DNA of 64,000 nucleotides, from positions 124,001-188,000 of the forward strand of contig JAOARJ010000002.1 of the NCBI GenBank assembly GCA_025210615.1, written 5' to 3'. This stretch comes from Candidatus Altimarinota bacterium. Its GTDB lineage: Bacteria; Patescibacteriota; Gracilibacteria; BD1-5; UBA6164. Below are positions 23,488 through 34,097 of the stretch, piece after piece (the stretch's first letter is position 1; every line of letters starts with the position of its first letter). Both the position numbers and the translations under genes were made by a program. Below the pieces are notes generated by a model. It saw only the letters and a list, made by a program, of their open reading frames with translations, did not search any database and was not told where the DNA came from.

Positions 23488-24441
23488 ATGAAATTAATTA
23501 TTCAAATTCCATGTTTAAATGAGGAAAAAACTCTTCCTCTTGTTTTTGAGTGAATGCCCAAAAAAATTGATGGAATTGATATAATTGAAACAATGATTAT
23601 AGATGATGGTTCTAGTGATAAAACAATTAAGGTAGCGAGAAAATTAGGTGTTAATCATATTGTTATTCATAAACAAAATAAAGGTCTTTGAGTCGCATTT
23701 AAGACTTGAATAAACAAAGCCCTTTTAGAATGAGCTGATATTTTAGTTAATACGGATTGAGATAATCAATATCCTTCAAAATATATTGAAGAGCTTGTAA
23801 GGCCTATTATAGAAGATAAGGCTGATATTGTTATCTGAGATAGACAAACTTCAAAAGTAGCTCATTTTTCTTTATTAAAAAAGTTTTTACAATGGCTTTG
23901 AAGTACTTTAGTTAGATTCTTATCGTGAAGTAAAGTACCTGATAGCGTAAGTTGATTCAGGGCTTATTCAAGAGAAAGTTTATTACGTCTTAACATAACT
24001 ACGAGATTTTCATACGTACTTGATACTATAATTCAAGCATCGAAAAAATGATTAAAAACTGATTATATAAAAATCACGACAAACTCCCCTACTCGCCCAT
24101 CAAGACTTTTTAAAAATATGTTCCAACATATTATAAAATCAACAAAAGATTTATTCAGAGTCTACGCAATGCATAATCCAATAAGATTATTTTTCGCTTT
24201 ATGATTACCTTTCTTAATTATTTGATTATTTTGAATATCTAGATTTTTATATTTCTATTATTTAAATCCTATTGATACTTGAAAAGTTCAATCTTTAATT
24301 TTAGCTTGAACAAGCTTAATTATTGCTATACAATTTTTTGCTCTATGAATTATCTGAGATATAATAAATAAAAATAAGCTATTACTTGAAGATAATTTAT
24401 ATTTAACAAAGAAAAATTATTACAAAAAAAACTCTAATTAA
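23488..24441 (+). CDS. family 2 glycosyltransferase, polyprenol-phosphate type
   Basis: 317 residues. The GT-A domain has IPCLNEEKTLP, the DDGSSDKT nucleotide-sugar motif, HKQNKGLG, and NTDGDNQYPSKYI (the DxD-like metal site, as in dolichyl-phosphate-mannose synthases). Two C-terminal membrane segments (about 230-255 and 270-295) anchor it. Probably moves a sugar from a nucleotide donor to undecaprenyl phosphate for surface glycans. The stop codon lies inside the terminator hairpin. It follows dnaB by 18 nt. Confidence 0.9.
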
Positions 24442-24450
24442 GAGTTTTTT
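24428..24450. terminator. bidirectional terminator
   Basis: AAAACTCT / AGAGTTTT stem with loop AATTA, T-runs on both sides; between convergent genes. Confidence 0.75.
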
Positions 24451-24950
24451 TATATTGAATCTAAATTTAAATAATAAGCGAAAAGATTTCAAAAACAATC
24501 TGGACCATGTTTTCATCATATTTCTGCAATTTCTTTTCATTTTTGTTTATGTTGTTTTTTATCTTCTGCATCTGCATATTTTTTTTCAAAGAAAGAACTT
24601 ATTAATTCTTTAGTTTTTTCTATTTCATTATTAAAACTTTCTACAAACATAAAGGCTCTTAATTCTTTAAAAAAAGATTTCAAATCAGTAGGTAAAATAT
24701 ATCCACTAAAAGATAGAGACAAAATTTTTTCCATTGTATTATATAATCAAAGTTCTAACAACATACTAGAATATTTACAACAATCACAAAGTTCCTGAGG
24801 ATCATTACATAATACAATTTCCTTTACTCATTTTATCATTTCTTCAACTATTATTGAGGCTTCTTGTGAAGTAATATCTTTTGGATATTTTCTCTGATTA
24901 ATACATAATAAAGGTGTCCTTTTACCTCCTTGTTCTAGCACTACAGTCAT
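24450..24950 (-). CDS. unknown cytoplasmic protein
   Basis: 166 residues, no membrane segment. Cysteines cluster at about 55-65 (LCNDPQELCDCCKY). The middle is helical (FFKELRAFMFVESFNNEIEKTKELISSFFEKK), and GGKHGPDCFGNLF lies near the end. No family recognised. Its own promoter (24978-25005) lies just upstream. Possibly mixed codon use for glycine (GGA GGT early, TGA later). Confidence 0.65.
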
Positions 24951-24977
24951 AATAAAAAAGTTAGAGGTTAAGAATTA

Positions 24978-25005
24978 ATTATACTTTTTTAGCAAAAAAT
25001 CTCAA
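24978..25005 (-). promoter_or_regulatory. promoter of the gene starting at 24950
   Basis: Minus strand TTGAGA (25000-25005), 16 nt, TATAAT (24978-24983); 27 nt before the ATG. Confidence 0.6.
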
Positions 25006-25112
25006 ATCTTTTTTATATACTTATAAGTAACTATTATTAATAAGCGAAAAAATAAAATATATACCGCAAGTGTGTATATATTTTAAGTTCTAATTTTTTG
25101 TACAAAATTATT

Positions 25113-25565
25113 TTAAACTCTTTGAGGATAATAATCTAAATCAGGAGAATAAATATTTATTTCTTCTCATCAAATTTTCCATTTTCAAATTGGTCTATCA
25201 CTGTCATTTCCTCTATTTGTTCATAATAAAGAAGTAACCATTCAAGTAAAATCTGTTATATCTTCTGAACCTTTAATTTCTACAGTTTTACTAGAAGAAG
25301 AAGTTATTGTCATTGCTGATACAACTTCGTCTTTTGTTTCTCAAGTAATATCTCAAATTTCTTGTTTTGCTAAAAATCTTTTGTGAACTTTTTCTTTTAG
25401 TTCTTTCATTTTTTCTTGACCATCTGGACTATATGTAGCAAGTGTAAAAATAGCTTTCTCCTTTCAATTTAAAAAAGAATAAAACTCAGGACTTCATTCT
25501 TCCGGGAAGTCTACACCGTTATAACTACTATCCCCAATAGTAGTATTAACTCATGTATATGTCAT
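25113..25565 (-). CDS. unknown protein
   Basis: 150 residues starting MTYTGVNTTIGDSSYNGVDFPEE. A helical KEKMKELKEKVHKRFLAKQEI segment is followed by a strand-rich part with many Ser/Thr and a Trp-containing KWKIGGEEINIYSP near the end. No signal peptide or membrane segment. No family recognised. Glycine codons are mostly TGA. It lies between two other unknown minus-strand genes, each with separate transcription signals. Confidence 0.65.
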
Positions 25566-25618
25566 TGTTTAGTTTGTATAATTGGCTAAAATATACACTA
25601 TATTATTTAATGAAAAAC

Positions 25619-25657
25619 GAAAAAAAGTCAAGAGAAAATTAAACTTTTTTCTTGACT
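25619..25657 (-). terminator. terminator after the gene ending at 25678
   Basis: Minus strand AGTCAAGA / TCTTGACT stem followed by T7. The TTGACT arm could double as a -35 box for the next gene (AAATAA or TAATAT downstream), but the spacing is not clean. Confidence 0.65.
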
Positions 25658-25677
25658 AAAAATTTTAGTATTATTTT

Positions 25678-26121
25678 TTATGATGCTTTAGCATAATCAT
25701 ATTCTGAATCTGAAGATGATTTAAATTGTGTTATTTTTCAAAATAATTTATTAAAATGTGCTATATTTTCACCAATATATTTATTTGTAATTTCCTCTAC
25801 TGACGATCATTTTTCCTGATTAGCCGAAGATAAAATATCAGAAATTTTTCATTTCATTTTTTCAGAAAAATTAAAATATTTCTTCATTATTTCTCCCATT
25901 CAAATATTTTGTACTATTCAACTAGGATTTCTAAGGTCTCTATTAGTTGAAATATGAGTAGTTCTTGATTTTAATAAAACAGCTCTCACACGTTCTATAT
26001 AATCTTCTGCTATGACTCAATTAATAATATCACTTTCAATAGTAACCTTTTCAACTTGATTTGTTTCTAAGTGATTATCTAATCCTGATAAAAATTCTTC
26101 TTGTGTTTGATGTATTTCCAT
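25678..26121 (-). CDS. unknown helical protein
   Basis: 147 residues, acidic and mostly helical: MEIHQTQEEFLSGLDNHLE, then VIAEDYIERVRAVLLKSRTT, MKKYFNFSEKMKGKISDI and a Ser/Asp-rich tail. No membrane segment or known motif. Promoter at 26159-26186. Function unknown. Confidence 0.65.
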
Positions 26122-26158
26122 ATAATTTAAATTAATAATATTAAAATATCTTCACCAA

Positions 26159-26186
26159 ATTTTATTCTTTTAAAAAGCTATGTCAA
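26159..26186 (-). promoter_or_regulatory. promoter of the gene starting at 26121
   Basis: Minus strand TTGACA (26181-26186), 16 nt, TAAAAT (26159-26164). Confidence 0.5.
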
Positions 26187-26445
26187 AAGAATTGTATATT
26201 TTAAACTTGCTTTTATATATTTTTTGTTTATAAATTATTTTTCATTAAAATATACACTCCCCCCCCCCTTAGAATACTTTAAAAAATAAAAAAAATTTGA
26301 CTTTTTAATTAAAAAACATAAACTTTGGTGGCTTATAATAAAAACAGCATAGGTATATAGCCTATAAAAAATAATAAAAATCTCTCCCACGCGATTTTTT
26401 TAGGAATTACGAACCTAATATTTTATTAATAATTTCGCGTATATT
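26187..26445 (+). other. intergenic region upstream of rplY
   Basis: Contains a run of ten C's (26259-26268) in otherwise AT-rich DNA and a TTGACT (26297-26302) with a weak TAAACT at 16 nt. A TATAAT at 26334 has no good -35. A small ATAGG / CCTAT hairpin near 26347-26363 and a C-rich TCTCCCACGCG stretch precede the L25 gene. This may be a ribosomal-protein leader, but I recognise no known leader structure. Confidence 0.35.
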
Positions 26446-27003
26446 ATGGCAAAAATTACTATAAAAGCTGAAAAAAGAACAGCTAATGAAAAATTAAATC
26501 TTTTAAGAATTGATGGATTATTTCCAGCAGTAGCTTATGGAAAATGAGCTGAACCTATTGTTGTAAAATTATCTCAATCAGAATTTCTAAAAACTTATAG
26601 AAAGGCTGGTCAATATAATATTATAACTTTAGATGTAGAATGAGAAAAAGTTGAAACTATCGTTCATGATTTTCAATTACATCCAGTTACTTGAGATTTC
26701 TTACATGTTGATTTTATGATTATTTCAAAAGAAAACCCTGTTACAGCTAAAATCCCTTTAGTTAAAACTGGTGAATCTAAAGCTATTAAAGCTTGAAATA
26801 TGTTACATCAACAACAAAAAGTTTTAAAAGTTAAATGTCTAGCTAAAGATTTGGTTAATGAAATTAAATTTGATATAGCTAAATTAGAAGAAGCTGGTGA
26901 TAATATCGCTGTTAGAGACTTAGATATTGATACTAAAAAATTCAAAGTATTAGATAATGAATTCAATGTTATTGCTAGTGCTGTTAAATTAAGATGAGGA
27001 TAA
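26446..27003 (+). CDS. rplY: 50S ribosomal protein L25/CTC
   Basis: 185 residues, the long CTC form. Binds 5S rRNA. The N-terminal L25 domain (ITIKAEKRTANEKLNLLRIDGLFPAVAYG, then HDFQLHPVTGDFLHVDF) is followed by the TL5/CTC beta-domain with VKTGESKAIKAGN, DLVNEIKFDIAKLEEAGD and IAVRDLDI. About half of its glycines are GGN, more than in most neighbours, as expected of a highly expressed gene. The stop TAA follows TGA-GGA (Gly-Gly). A strong terminator lies 17 nt downstream. Confidence 0.95.
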
Positions 27004-27019
27004 AATCTCTTGAAAAATT

Positions 27020-27055
27020 AATAATCTTAGATACAATATCTAGGATTATTTTTAT
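27020..27055 (+). terminator. terminator after rplY
   Basis: Long hairpin AATAATCTTAGATA / TATCTAGGATTATT with loop CAA, followed by a T-rich tract. Confidence 0.8.
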
Positions 27056-27071
27056 TTAGTAAAAAATTAAT

Positions 27072-27389
27072 ATGGAGATAAAAATTATTTGAGATTGAAA
27101 AGATGTTGAAAAATTAAATAAAATTACAATAGAAGTTATAAAAGAACTTGAATTAGAGGATTTTTTAAAAGCCAATATTCTTAATTTAGAGGAAGAAACT
27201 AAACAATTACTTAACATAACTAAACAACCGGCTTTTGTGATTTGTGAGCCTGAAATAGACTTTGAAGACTTGATTTTTGAATGATTTATTCCAGAAAAAG
27301 AAGATTTAAAAAATATGATTTTAGGTCTTGTTTGATTTTGATGAAATTCTTCTTGCTCATGAAATTGTTCTTGATGTTCTGGATGTTAA
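27072..27389 (+). CDS. thioredoxin-fold protein without CxxC, with a Cys-rich tail
   Basis: 105 residues. The order strand-helix-strand (KIIGDGKDVEKLNKI, IKELELEDFLKANI), then NITKQPAFVICEP with a cis-Pro-like QPAFVI and a final FEGFIPEKEDLKNMIL helix, matches small thioredoxin-like proteins. The N-terminal CxxC is replaced by GDGKD. Cysteines instead crowd a C-terminal tail (NSSCSGNCSGCSGC), a metal- or thiol-binding pattern. Probably redox or metal related; it neighbours an HxlR regulator and an AhpD-like protein. TGA supplies most tail glycines. Confidence 0.7.
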
Positions 27390-27412
27390 AAAACTACTAA
27401 TTAAAGCAGTTT
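27388..27412. terminator. terminator between convergent genes
   Basis: AAACTACT / AGCAGTTT stem with one mismatch and a T-run; lies at the meeting point of the thioredoxin-like and HxlR genes. Confidence 0.6.
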
Positions 27413-27733
27413 TTATTTTATATTCTCATTGTATGCTATATCTGATATTTTTCAAATTTGCAGCGATATTAATTTTCATTTTTCAGTTAAAATATAAGTT
27501 GTTCTTCAATTTTTTTTATCAATATCAAATTTTACTATTCAACTATCTGATAATTGAGTTAATCTTTCTGATAAAACTTTAGGATTTAATTTTGTTAGTA
27601 TTCTCAAAATAGAATTAAAGGAATTATATCAATTTTCTATCAAATAAATTATAAAAATTGTCCATTTTTTACCTAAAACATCAAATAAATTATAAACCTT
27701 ACATTCACTTGTCCACTTTGTTAAATCTTGCAT
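27413..27733 (-). CDS. HxlR-family winged-helix regulator
   Basis: 106 residues. Matches the family layout: an N-terminal Cys (C11 in WTSECKVYN), the LFDVLGKKWTIFIIYLI helix, LTKLNPKVLSERLTQLSDSGIV (recognition helix) and a TTYILTEKGKLI wing. HxlR proteins with a Cys near position 6-14 (YodB, HypR) sense thiol-reactive or oxidising agents. The gene is divergent from the AhpD-like gene at 27891, with 157 nt between, which is where the operator would be expected. Not visible when TGA is read as stop. Confidence 0.88.
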
Positions 27734-27890
27734 ATTTAATTTATTTTATTAATTAACTTACTTTTTAGAAAGTTGAAATTACCATTTCCCTATTGAAATA
27801 TTTTTCCTAAAAAATAAAATATTACTCGCTTATTATAAATTTTTTAAATAAATAAGCAAAATATTTTAATAATTTTTATCTAAAATAATT

Positions 27891-28460
27891 ATGGAAAATA
27901 AAAAAATCAGTAGATACCCAGTTCCTAGTTTTGAAAAAATGCCAAGAGATATTCAAGAAATGGTTAAAGGAGCTGAAAAAAGTTATGGTTTTATACCAAA
28001 TGTAATAAAAGCATTAGCGCATAGACCAGCAGAATTAAGAGCCTTTATGACTTATAATGAAGCCCTAACAAATAAAGAAAGCTGACTAACTCCTGAAGAA
28101 AGAGAGTTGATGATAGTTGCTTTTTCTGGATATAACGGATGCCTATACTGTGTAGCATCTCATAGTGCAGCTTATAGATGAATGTCTTGAAATATTTCTA
28201 AAGCTGATCAAGTCGCTGTAAATTATCACGAAGCAAATATAACTCCTCGTGAAAAAGTTATTATAGAATTCTCTATGAAGCTTACAAAAAATCCAGCAGA
28301 AATGAATGAAGATGATTTTGAAAAATTGAGAAAACAAGGTCTTAGTGATGAAGATATTTGGGATGTAGCTTGATTTACAGCATTCTTTAACTTATCTAAC
28401 CGCATGATGATATTTTTAGCTGTAAAACCTGATGAAGAATTTTATTCAATGGGAAAATAA
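27891..28460 (+). CDS. AhpD/carboxymuconolactone-decarboxylase-like peroxidase-related protein
   Basis: 189 residues. The family core is clear: YGFIPNVIKALAHRPAELRAFMTYNEAL, LTPEERELMIVAFSGYNGC, CLYCVASHSAAYRG with the redox C-x2-C and following His, then FNLSNRMMIFLAVKPDEEFY. Such proteins reduce peroxides or alkyl radicals using the thiol pair, in the cytoplasm. The divergent HxlR regulator probably controls it. Stop TAA, then a bidirectional terminator. Confidence 0.9.
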
Positions 28461-28462
28461 GA

Positions 28463-28488
28463 AAAACTCACTTAAATTAGTGAGTTTT
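28463..28488. terminator. bidirectional terminator
   Basis: AAAACTCACT / AGTGAGTTTT stem with loop TAAATT. The same 26-nt hairpin recurs exactly at 55675-55700. Confidence 0.8.
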
Positions 28489-28492
28489 ATTT

Positions 28493-30748
28493 TTAACATT
28501 CTTCTATTTTTTTAATTTTTATATCATATAATTTTTCTCATAATTTATATTTAGCTCTTTCTACAAAAGACTCTATACGTAAATAATCTGAATCTTTAAA
28601 TTCTAAAACTAATGTAAATTCTTGAGTGGAATATTTTTTTCTGCTTGTATTAATATCATCAATATTAATATCCATATCAAATAAAATATCACAAATTTTT
28701 TTTAACATTCAAACTGTATTTTCAGACTCTATTACCACAGTAACACGTAAAATTCAATCTTCCAATCCTTCCCAACGAGCTGGTATAAATCTATCAGATT
28801 TAGTATTTTTTACAAAATGACATTCTCTATCATGAATAGTTACATTCCCCTTGCTTGTAACATATCAGACGATTTTATTATGAATTGTCGGCTCACAACA
28901 TTTTCATAAAGTATAAGGAATATCATTATCTCAAGCGATAATTACTTTGTTTTTTGTATTATCTTCTTCAATATTTTCTGGTATTTTCTTTTCTGTTTTA
29001 TCTAAATTTTCTGCTTGATTTTCTTGTAATTTTTGATTATTTCTATCTAAAATTATTTTATTTGCCTTTACTATTCTTTTTATGACTGTATTTGGTGGTT
29101 GAGAAAAGTTCCCTACTTGTTCTAAAATACTCCAACGGTCATCCATATTTCTAATTTGACCATCTATATTTTTTAAATAAGTTAAATCTTTATCAAGTTT
29201 TTCAAGTCAAACTTTTTCCAAATAATTATTCAAAATTTCTTTTCACCTTTCTCTATTTTTTTCTTTATCTTCACTACTTAAATATGATTTTATTCTACTT
29301 CTTGCTTTTGTTGTTTTTACTGATCACAACCAAAAAGGATTGGGTTTTCTAGATTTATCTGTAACTATTTCAACTACATCTCAATTCTTTAATTTTTGAT
29401 CAAGCGGTACAATTTTACTATTCACCCTTGCAATAGAAATATGATTTCAAAGATCAGAATGTATTTCATAAGCAAAATCAACAGGAGTTGATCCAGCTGG
29501 AAGATTTAAAGCATCTCAATTAGGCGTTAAAACAAAAATTCTATCTCTAAAAGCATCCACTTTAAGTGATTTCATCCAATCTTTATTTCATAAATCTTGA
29601 CTTAATTCATTAAGTTCTTTTACCCAGTCAATGTCAGTTGCTATCTTACTTCCCTTTTCTTTGTATTCAAAATGCGCTGCTACTCAAATATCAGCAACTT
29701 TATGCATTTCGTAAGTTCTTATTTGAATTTCTGTTGGTTGTTTTCTATAATCTTTTAATAATCAAATTATCGTAGTATGTAATGATCTATATCAATTATC
29801 TTTAGGAAGAGCTATATAGTCTTTAAATCTCTTTGGTAAAGGTTTCCAAAATTTATGTATAATTCATAGAATTAAATAACAATTTGTTACAGTATCAGTT
29901 GTTATTCTAATACCAAAAATATCATATAAATCTCATAAATTCTCTAAATGTTTAGATTGCATTTTTTTATAAATTGAATAAATAGATTTTACTCTAAAAT
30001 CCAAATTATAATTACCTATTTTTTCACTTAGTGCGGTATCTATTTCTTTTTTTACATTTTTAATAAAAGTTGCTCTAACTCTTTTTAATTTATTTAATTC
30101 TTTTTGACATTTTTTATATTCCTTAGGTTTCAATACTTTAAAACATTCTTCTTCTAGTTGATTTTTTAGTTCATAGATTCATAGTCTTTCTGCTATTGGA
30201 GAATAAACATTTAATGTTTCTAAAGCGATTCTTTCTCTTTTTTCTTTTTTAGGATGGTGTTTTAATGTTTGCATATTATGAAGTCTATCAGCAATTTTTA
30301 TAAAAATTACTCTAATATCTTCAGCCATTGAAACAAACATTTTTCTAAGTGTTGTAATAGCTCTTTCTTCTCATCTATATTTTATTGTCGAAACTTTTTC
30401 CATTCATTCACATAAATTCATTACAATTTCTCAAAATTCATCTTCAATTTCTTCTAAAGTTCTTGGAGTATCCTCTACTACATCGTGTAAAAGACAGGCC
30501 TGGATAGTCGGAATATCAGGTCTAAGACTTAATAAAATTTCAGTCGACTTAACAGGGTGAATTATATAAGGTTCTCCAGATTTCCTAAAATCCCCTTCGT
30601 GAGCCTCTCTAGCATAATTATACGCTTTATTAATTTCAAATCTCACAAAAGTTTCATCTAAAGAAGAATAATCCACCACAGTTTTTATAATCTTATTTAT
30701 GTCATCTTCTAATTTTTTATAAAATTCCTCTAAATTTATTTTTTCCAT
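28493..30748 (-). CDS. relA: bifunctional (p)ppGpp synthetase/hydrolase, Rel/SpoT type
   Basis: 751 residues, full Rel length. Makes and destroys (p)ppGpp in the stringent response. The HD hydrolase domain is N-terminal ([31 protein letters not shown]), then the synthetase region, a TGS domain in the middle ([21 protein letters not shown]), the [12 protein letters not shown] zinc-finger/RIS region and an ACT domain ([13 protein letters not shown]) at the end. HD and synthetase halves both look intact. It is the longest minus-strand gene here and faces the AhpD-like gene across the terminator. Confidence 0.95.
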
Positions 30749-30903
30749 TTATTTTTGATTATAATTTAATTATAACAAACTATATTGTATCTAATTTTTT
30801 GATTATTACAAGATTATTTCTTGATTTTTTTGGCTTTTTCCCTAAAATATTTCAGCAATTTAAAATAAAAATATTTAACTAAAATTATATAATTTTTAAT
30901 AAT

Positions 30904-32619
30904 ATGACTAAAAATAAAAATTTAGACAATAATATAACCGAAGAAGAAAAAAATAATATGCTTGATGAAATTATTTCAGAAAGCAATAAAAATCCTGATA
31001 TTTCAAGAAATGATTTTCAAAAATTAAAAAACGCTATATATAAAGAATATAAGATAAATAAGCCAATAGCTAGTATAGAAATTCTTAATCATTATTATAA
31101 AAAAATAAAAAACTGAGAACTGGAAGAAAATTCCAAATTAATAAAATTATTTAGAAAAAGATGAGTTAGAAGCCTTTCTTGAGTAACTGTTATTTCTTTA
31201 TTAACAAAGCCTTTTTGATGTCCTTGAGAATGTATTTTTTGTCCTAGTTATCCAGACTTACCGAAATCTTATATTCCAAATGAACCAGCGGTAGCGAGGG
31301 CTGAATTAAATAAATTTGATCCGGTAAAACAAATTCATAATAGACTTAGAGCATTAGAGGTTACAGGTCATAAAATAGATAAAAATGATGTAAGAATTAT
31401 TGGTTGAACTTGGAATTTTTATGACGAAGAATATAGAGAAGAATTTATGAAATGAATTTATGACGCGTTCAATACTTATTGAGAAATGAAAAATCATATT
31501 GAAGAAACGAATTTTTGATCAGAAAAATTTGCTGATTTTAAATTGAAAGATTGATATAAATTAAGTTTATCTAAATCTTTAGATGAAGCAAAAAAAACAA
31601 ATGAATCGGCGACTGCAAGAGTCATCTGAGTCGCTGTAGAAACTCGTCCAGACTTTATAAATCCTGATGAATTAAAATGTTTTAACCGTCACTGAGTTAC
31701 AAGAGTTGAAATCTGATACCAAACGACTTTCGACGAAATAAATAAATTAAATAAAAGATGACATTGAAATAAAGAATCTATAGAAGCGACTAAATTATTA
31801 AAAGACGCTTGATTTAAAGTTGTAGCACATATGATGCCAAATTTATACTGAAGTAATATTGAAATGGATAAACAGTCTATGAAAGAAATGAGAGATAATC
31901 CTGGATTTAGACCAGATGAACTAAAAATTTATCCTTGTGTAGTAACTCCTTATAGTGAATTAGAAGAACTTTATAAACAATGAAAACATAAACCTTATAC
32001 TGACGAAGAATTAATAAATCTAACGGCAGATTTACAGGAAATTGTACCAGAATATATTAGATTAAATAGAACTTATAGAGATATTCCAGCAAATCATATT
32101 TTATGATGAAGTACGATAAGTAACTTGCGTCAAATTGTAGACAAAAAAATGGCTGAGAGATGACAAATCGCACTAGACGTTAGAGCTAGAGAAATAAAAG
32201 ATAAAACAAATGACCCAACTAAAGCTGTCCTACATGAAATAGATTATGAAGCGTCTAAGTGAAAAGAACATTTTCTGACTTTTGAAGACCCAGAAGATAG
32301 AACAATTTTTTCTCTATTAAGATTAAGAATACCAAGTCAACATTTCACAAAAGAAAAACATTTTATAGAAGAGCTTGAATGATGTGCTATTATTAGAGAA
32401 TTGCATACATTTGGTGATCAACTTTGAATCTGAGAAAAATGAAGTACTTTTGGACAACATATTTGATTTTGAAAAAGATTAGTAACTAGAGCTGAGGAAA
32501 TAGCTAAATCTTATTGAATAAAAAAGATGGCCGTTATTTCTTGAGTATGAGTAAGAGCTTATTATGAAAAAAGATGATATAAACTAAAGTGAGAATATAT
32601 GATAAAAACGCTTGACTAA
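30904..32619 (+). CDS. elp3: Elp3-family tRNA U34 acetyltransferase
   Basis: 571 residues. Radical-SAM plus GNAT enzyme that carboxymethylates wobble uridine of tRNAs. The cluster motif is C106-x3-C110-x2-C113 (GCPGECIFCPSYPDLPKSY), followed by NEPAVARA, ATARVIGVAVETRPDFI, RVEIGYQTTFDE and VAHMMPNLYGSN. The GNAT part has CAIIRELHTFGDQLGIG, GFGKRLVTRAEEIA and YYEKRGYKL. Single-subunit Elp3 is typical of archaea and some bacteria; no Elp1/2 is expected. Many cluster-region glycines are TGA. Terminator follows. Confidence 0.93.
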
Positions 32620-32623
32620 AATT

Positions 32624-32646
32624 AAAGGCTTTATATAGCCTTTTTT
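32624..32646 (+). terminator. terminator after elp3
   Basis: AAGGCT / AGCCTT stem with loop TTATAT followed by T-run. Confidence 0.75.
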
Positions 32647-32771
32647 ATTATTATATAAAATTAATAATAAATATACACTATTGTATTGTCAAAAGTTTTT
32701 ATATAACTCAAGTTGATAATTTTAATAATAAATATAAAATTACTCCTAGATTATTATATATTTTATTTAAC

Positions 32772-32795
32772 TTAAGTTTAGTTTGTTAAACTTAA
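32772..32795 (+). repeat. inverted repeat upstream of the EAL gene
   Basis: TTAAGTTTA / TAAACTTAA, 6-nt loop, in the leader about 32 nt before the EAL-gene ATG. Operator or leader hairpin; no further evidence. Confidence 0.35.
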
Positions 32796-32826
32796 TAATA
32801 ATTTAGATTTTAAAAGCAATGTAACA

Positions 32827-34038
32827 ATGAATACACAAAATACAAGGGAATTTTCTACTCAAGAAGCTAACGAAGCTCTATTAGATGTATCTACTCTTTC
32901 TGAATGACAATTATGAGAATGGGGAGAGGCTATAAAATGAGAACTAGATAAAGCTAGATCTGATATAGATACTATGGAGGCTGCAATAAATTCAATGGCT
33001 TATAAAGCAAGGGAGTTATGACTTGAAGAAATACAACTAAAAAAAGTTGAAAATCTTGATTCTGATAAGATTGAAGTACCTGCAAAAATGACTAGACTAA
33101 CAATGAAATTAAAAAAAATTGCTGAGTTAGCTGAGGAAAATAACCTTCCTCCCAAAGAAGTAGAAGAGGCAGAAATGTTATATCATATTTGTGATGCTAT
33201 AGCTCATCATAAACAAAGAATTGTACCTTATTTTCAACCAATAAATAAAATTACTCCTGACTGAGAAGTAATGGAAGCAAAAAAGGAAGTATTAGTTAGA
33301 TTAGAAAGGGATAATGGTTCCCCTTTCCCTCCATGAAAATTTTTACATATAGCAGAAAAATATCAATTTAATAATAGAATAGCAGATATAACTTTTAATA
33401 AAGCTTTAACTATAGCTAAAGAATACGATACTGAAATTTCTTTAAATTTTGGTACTCCTGAATTAAGTGATATGAATTTCTTAAAATGATTTGTAAATAA
33501 TGTCGCTGAAAAATGATTAGACTCAAGAAAAATTTGAGTTGAGGTTTTGGAAACTTCAGATTTAGAAAATTATAAAGTATTAGCAGGTATAGATTTTTTA
33601 AGAGAAATATGATTTAAAATGATTGTAGATGATTTTGGTTGAGAAAGATGAGCTACAATGGAACATGTTTATATGATACAACCAGATGTAATAAAGTTAG
33701 ACAGAGGTACTATGCAAGAAATTGTAAAATCAAGATCATGAGAAAATAAGCAAGAAATACCTGATGATGTTTTAAAAGTATTAAATTACGCAAGAGAATA
33801 TGATTGTCCTATGGTGTGTGAGTGAATCGAAGAAAATAAAGAGTTAGATATAATAAAAAAATTAGCAGAAGAATATGAAATAGAAATGTTATATCAATGA
33901 TACTTACTTTGAAAACCAGAAAGCCCAGAAAGTTTTACATCAAGAGAAATAAAAATGGGTGACATAAAAAATATAACTGATTTTCAACCAGATCCAAACT
34001 CTCCAGCTTGATGAGCAGTTATTCCTGATGTTGCATAA
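32827..34038 (+). CDS. EAL-domain protein, probable c-di-GMP phosphodiesterase
   Basis: 403 residues. The first 120 residues are helical and charged. The EAL domain follows: VPYFQPINKI, KEVLVRLERDNG (EVL in place of EAL, keeping the catalytic Glu), EISLNFGTPEL (metal-binding Asn), IGVEVLETSD (Glu), FKMIVDDFGGERGATMEH (DD), PDVIKLDR (Lys), MVCEGIEENKEL and LYQGYLLGKPESPE. The ligands I can check are present, so activity is likely. No GGDEF domain is present in it or in the window. No membrane segment. Confidence 0.85.
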
Positions 34039-34097
34039 AACTTGAGAAAATTAACTAAATAATTATACTATCATAAATTTATAAAAAACTATGATTT

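Noticed and set aside
26259-26268. Run of ten C's as a phase-variation switch
   Set aside because: It is in an intergenic region and not clearly within a promoter spacer or ORF, so there is no evidence of switching.
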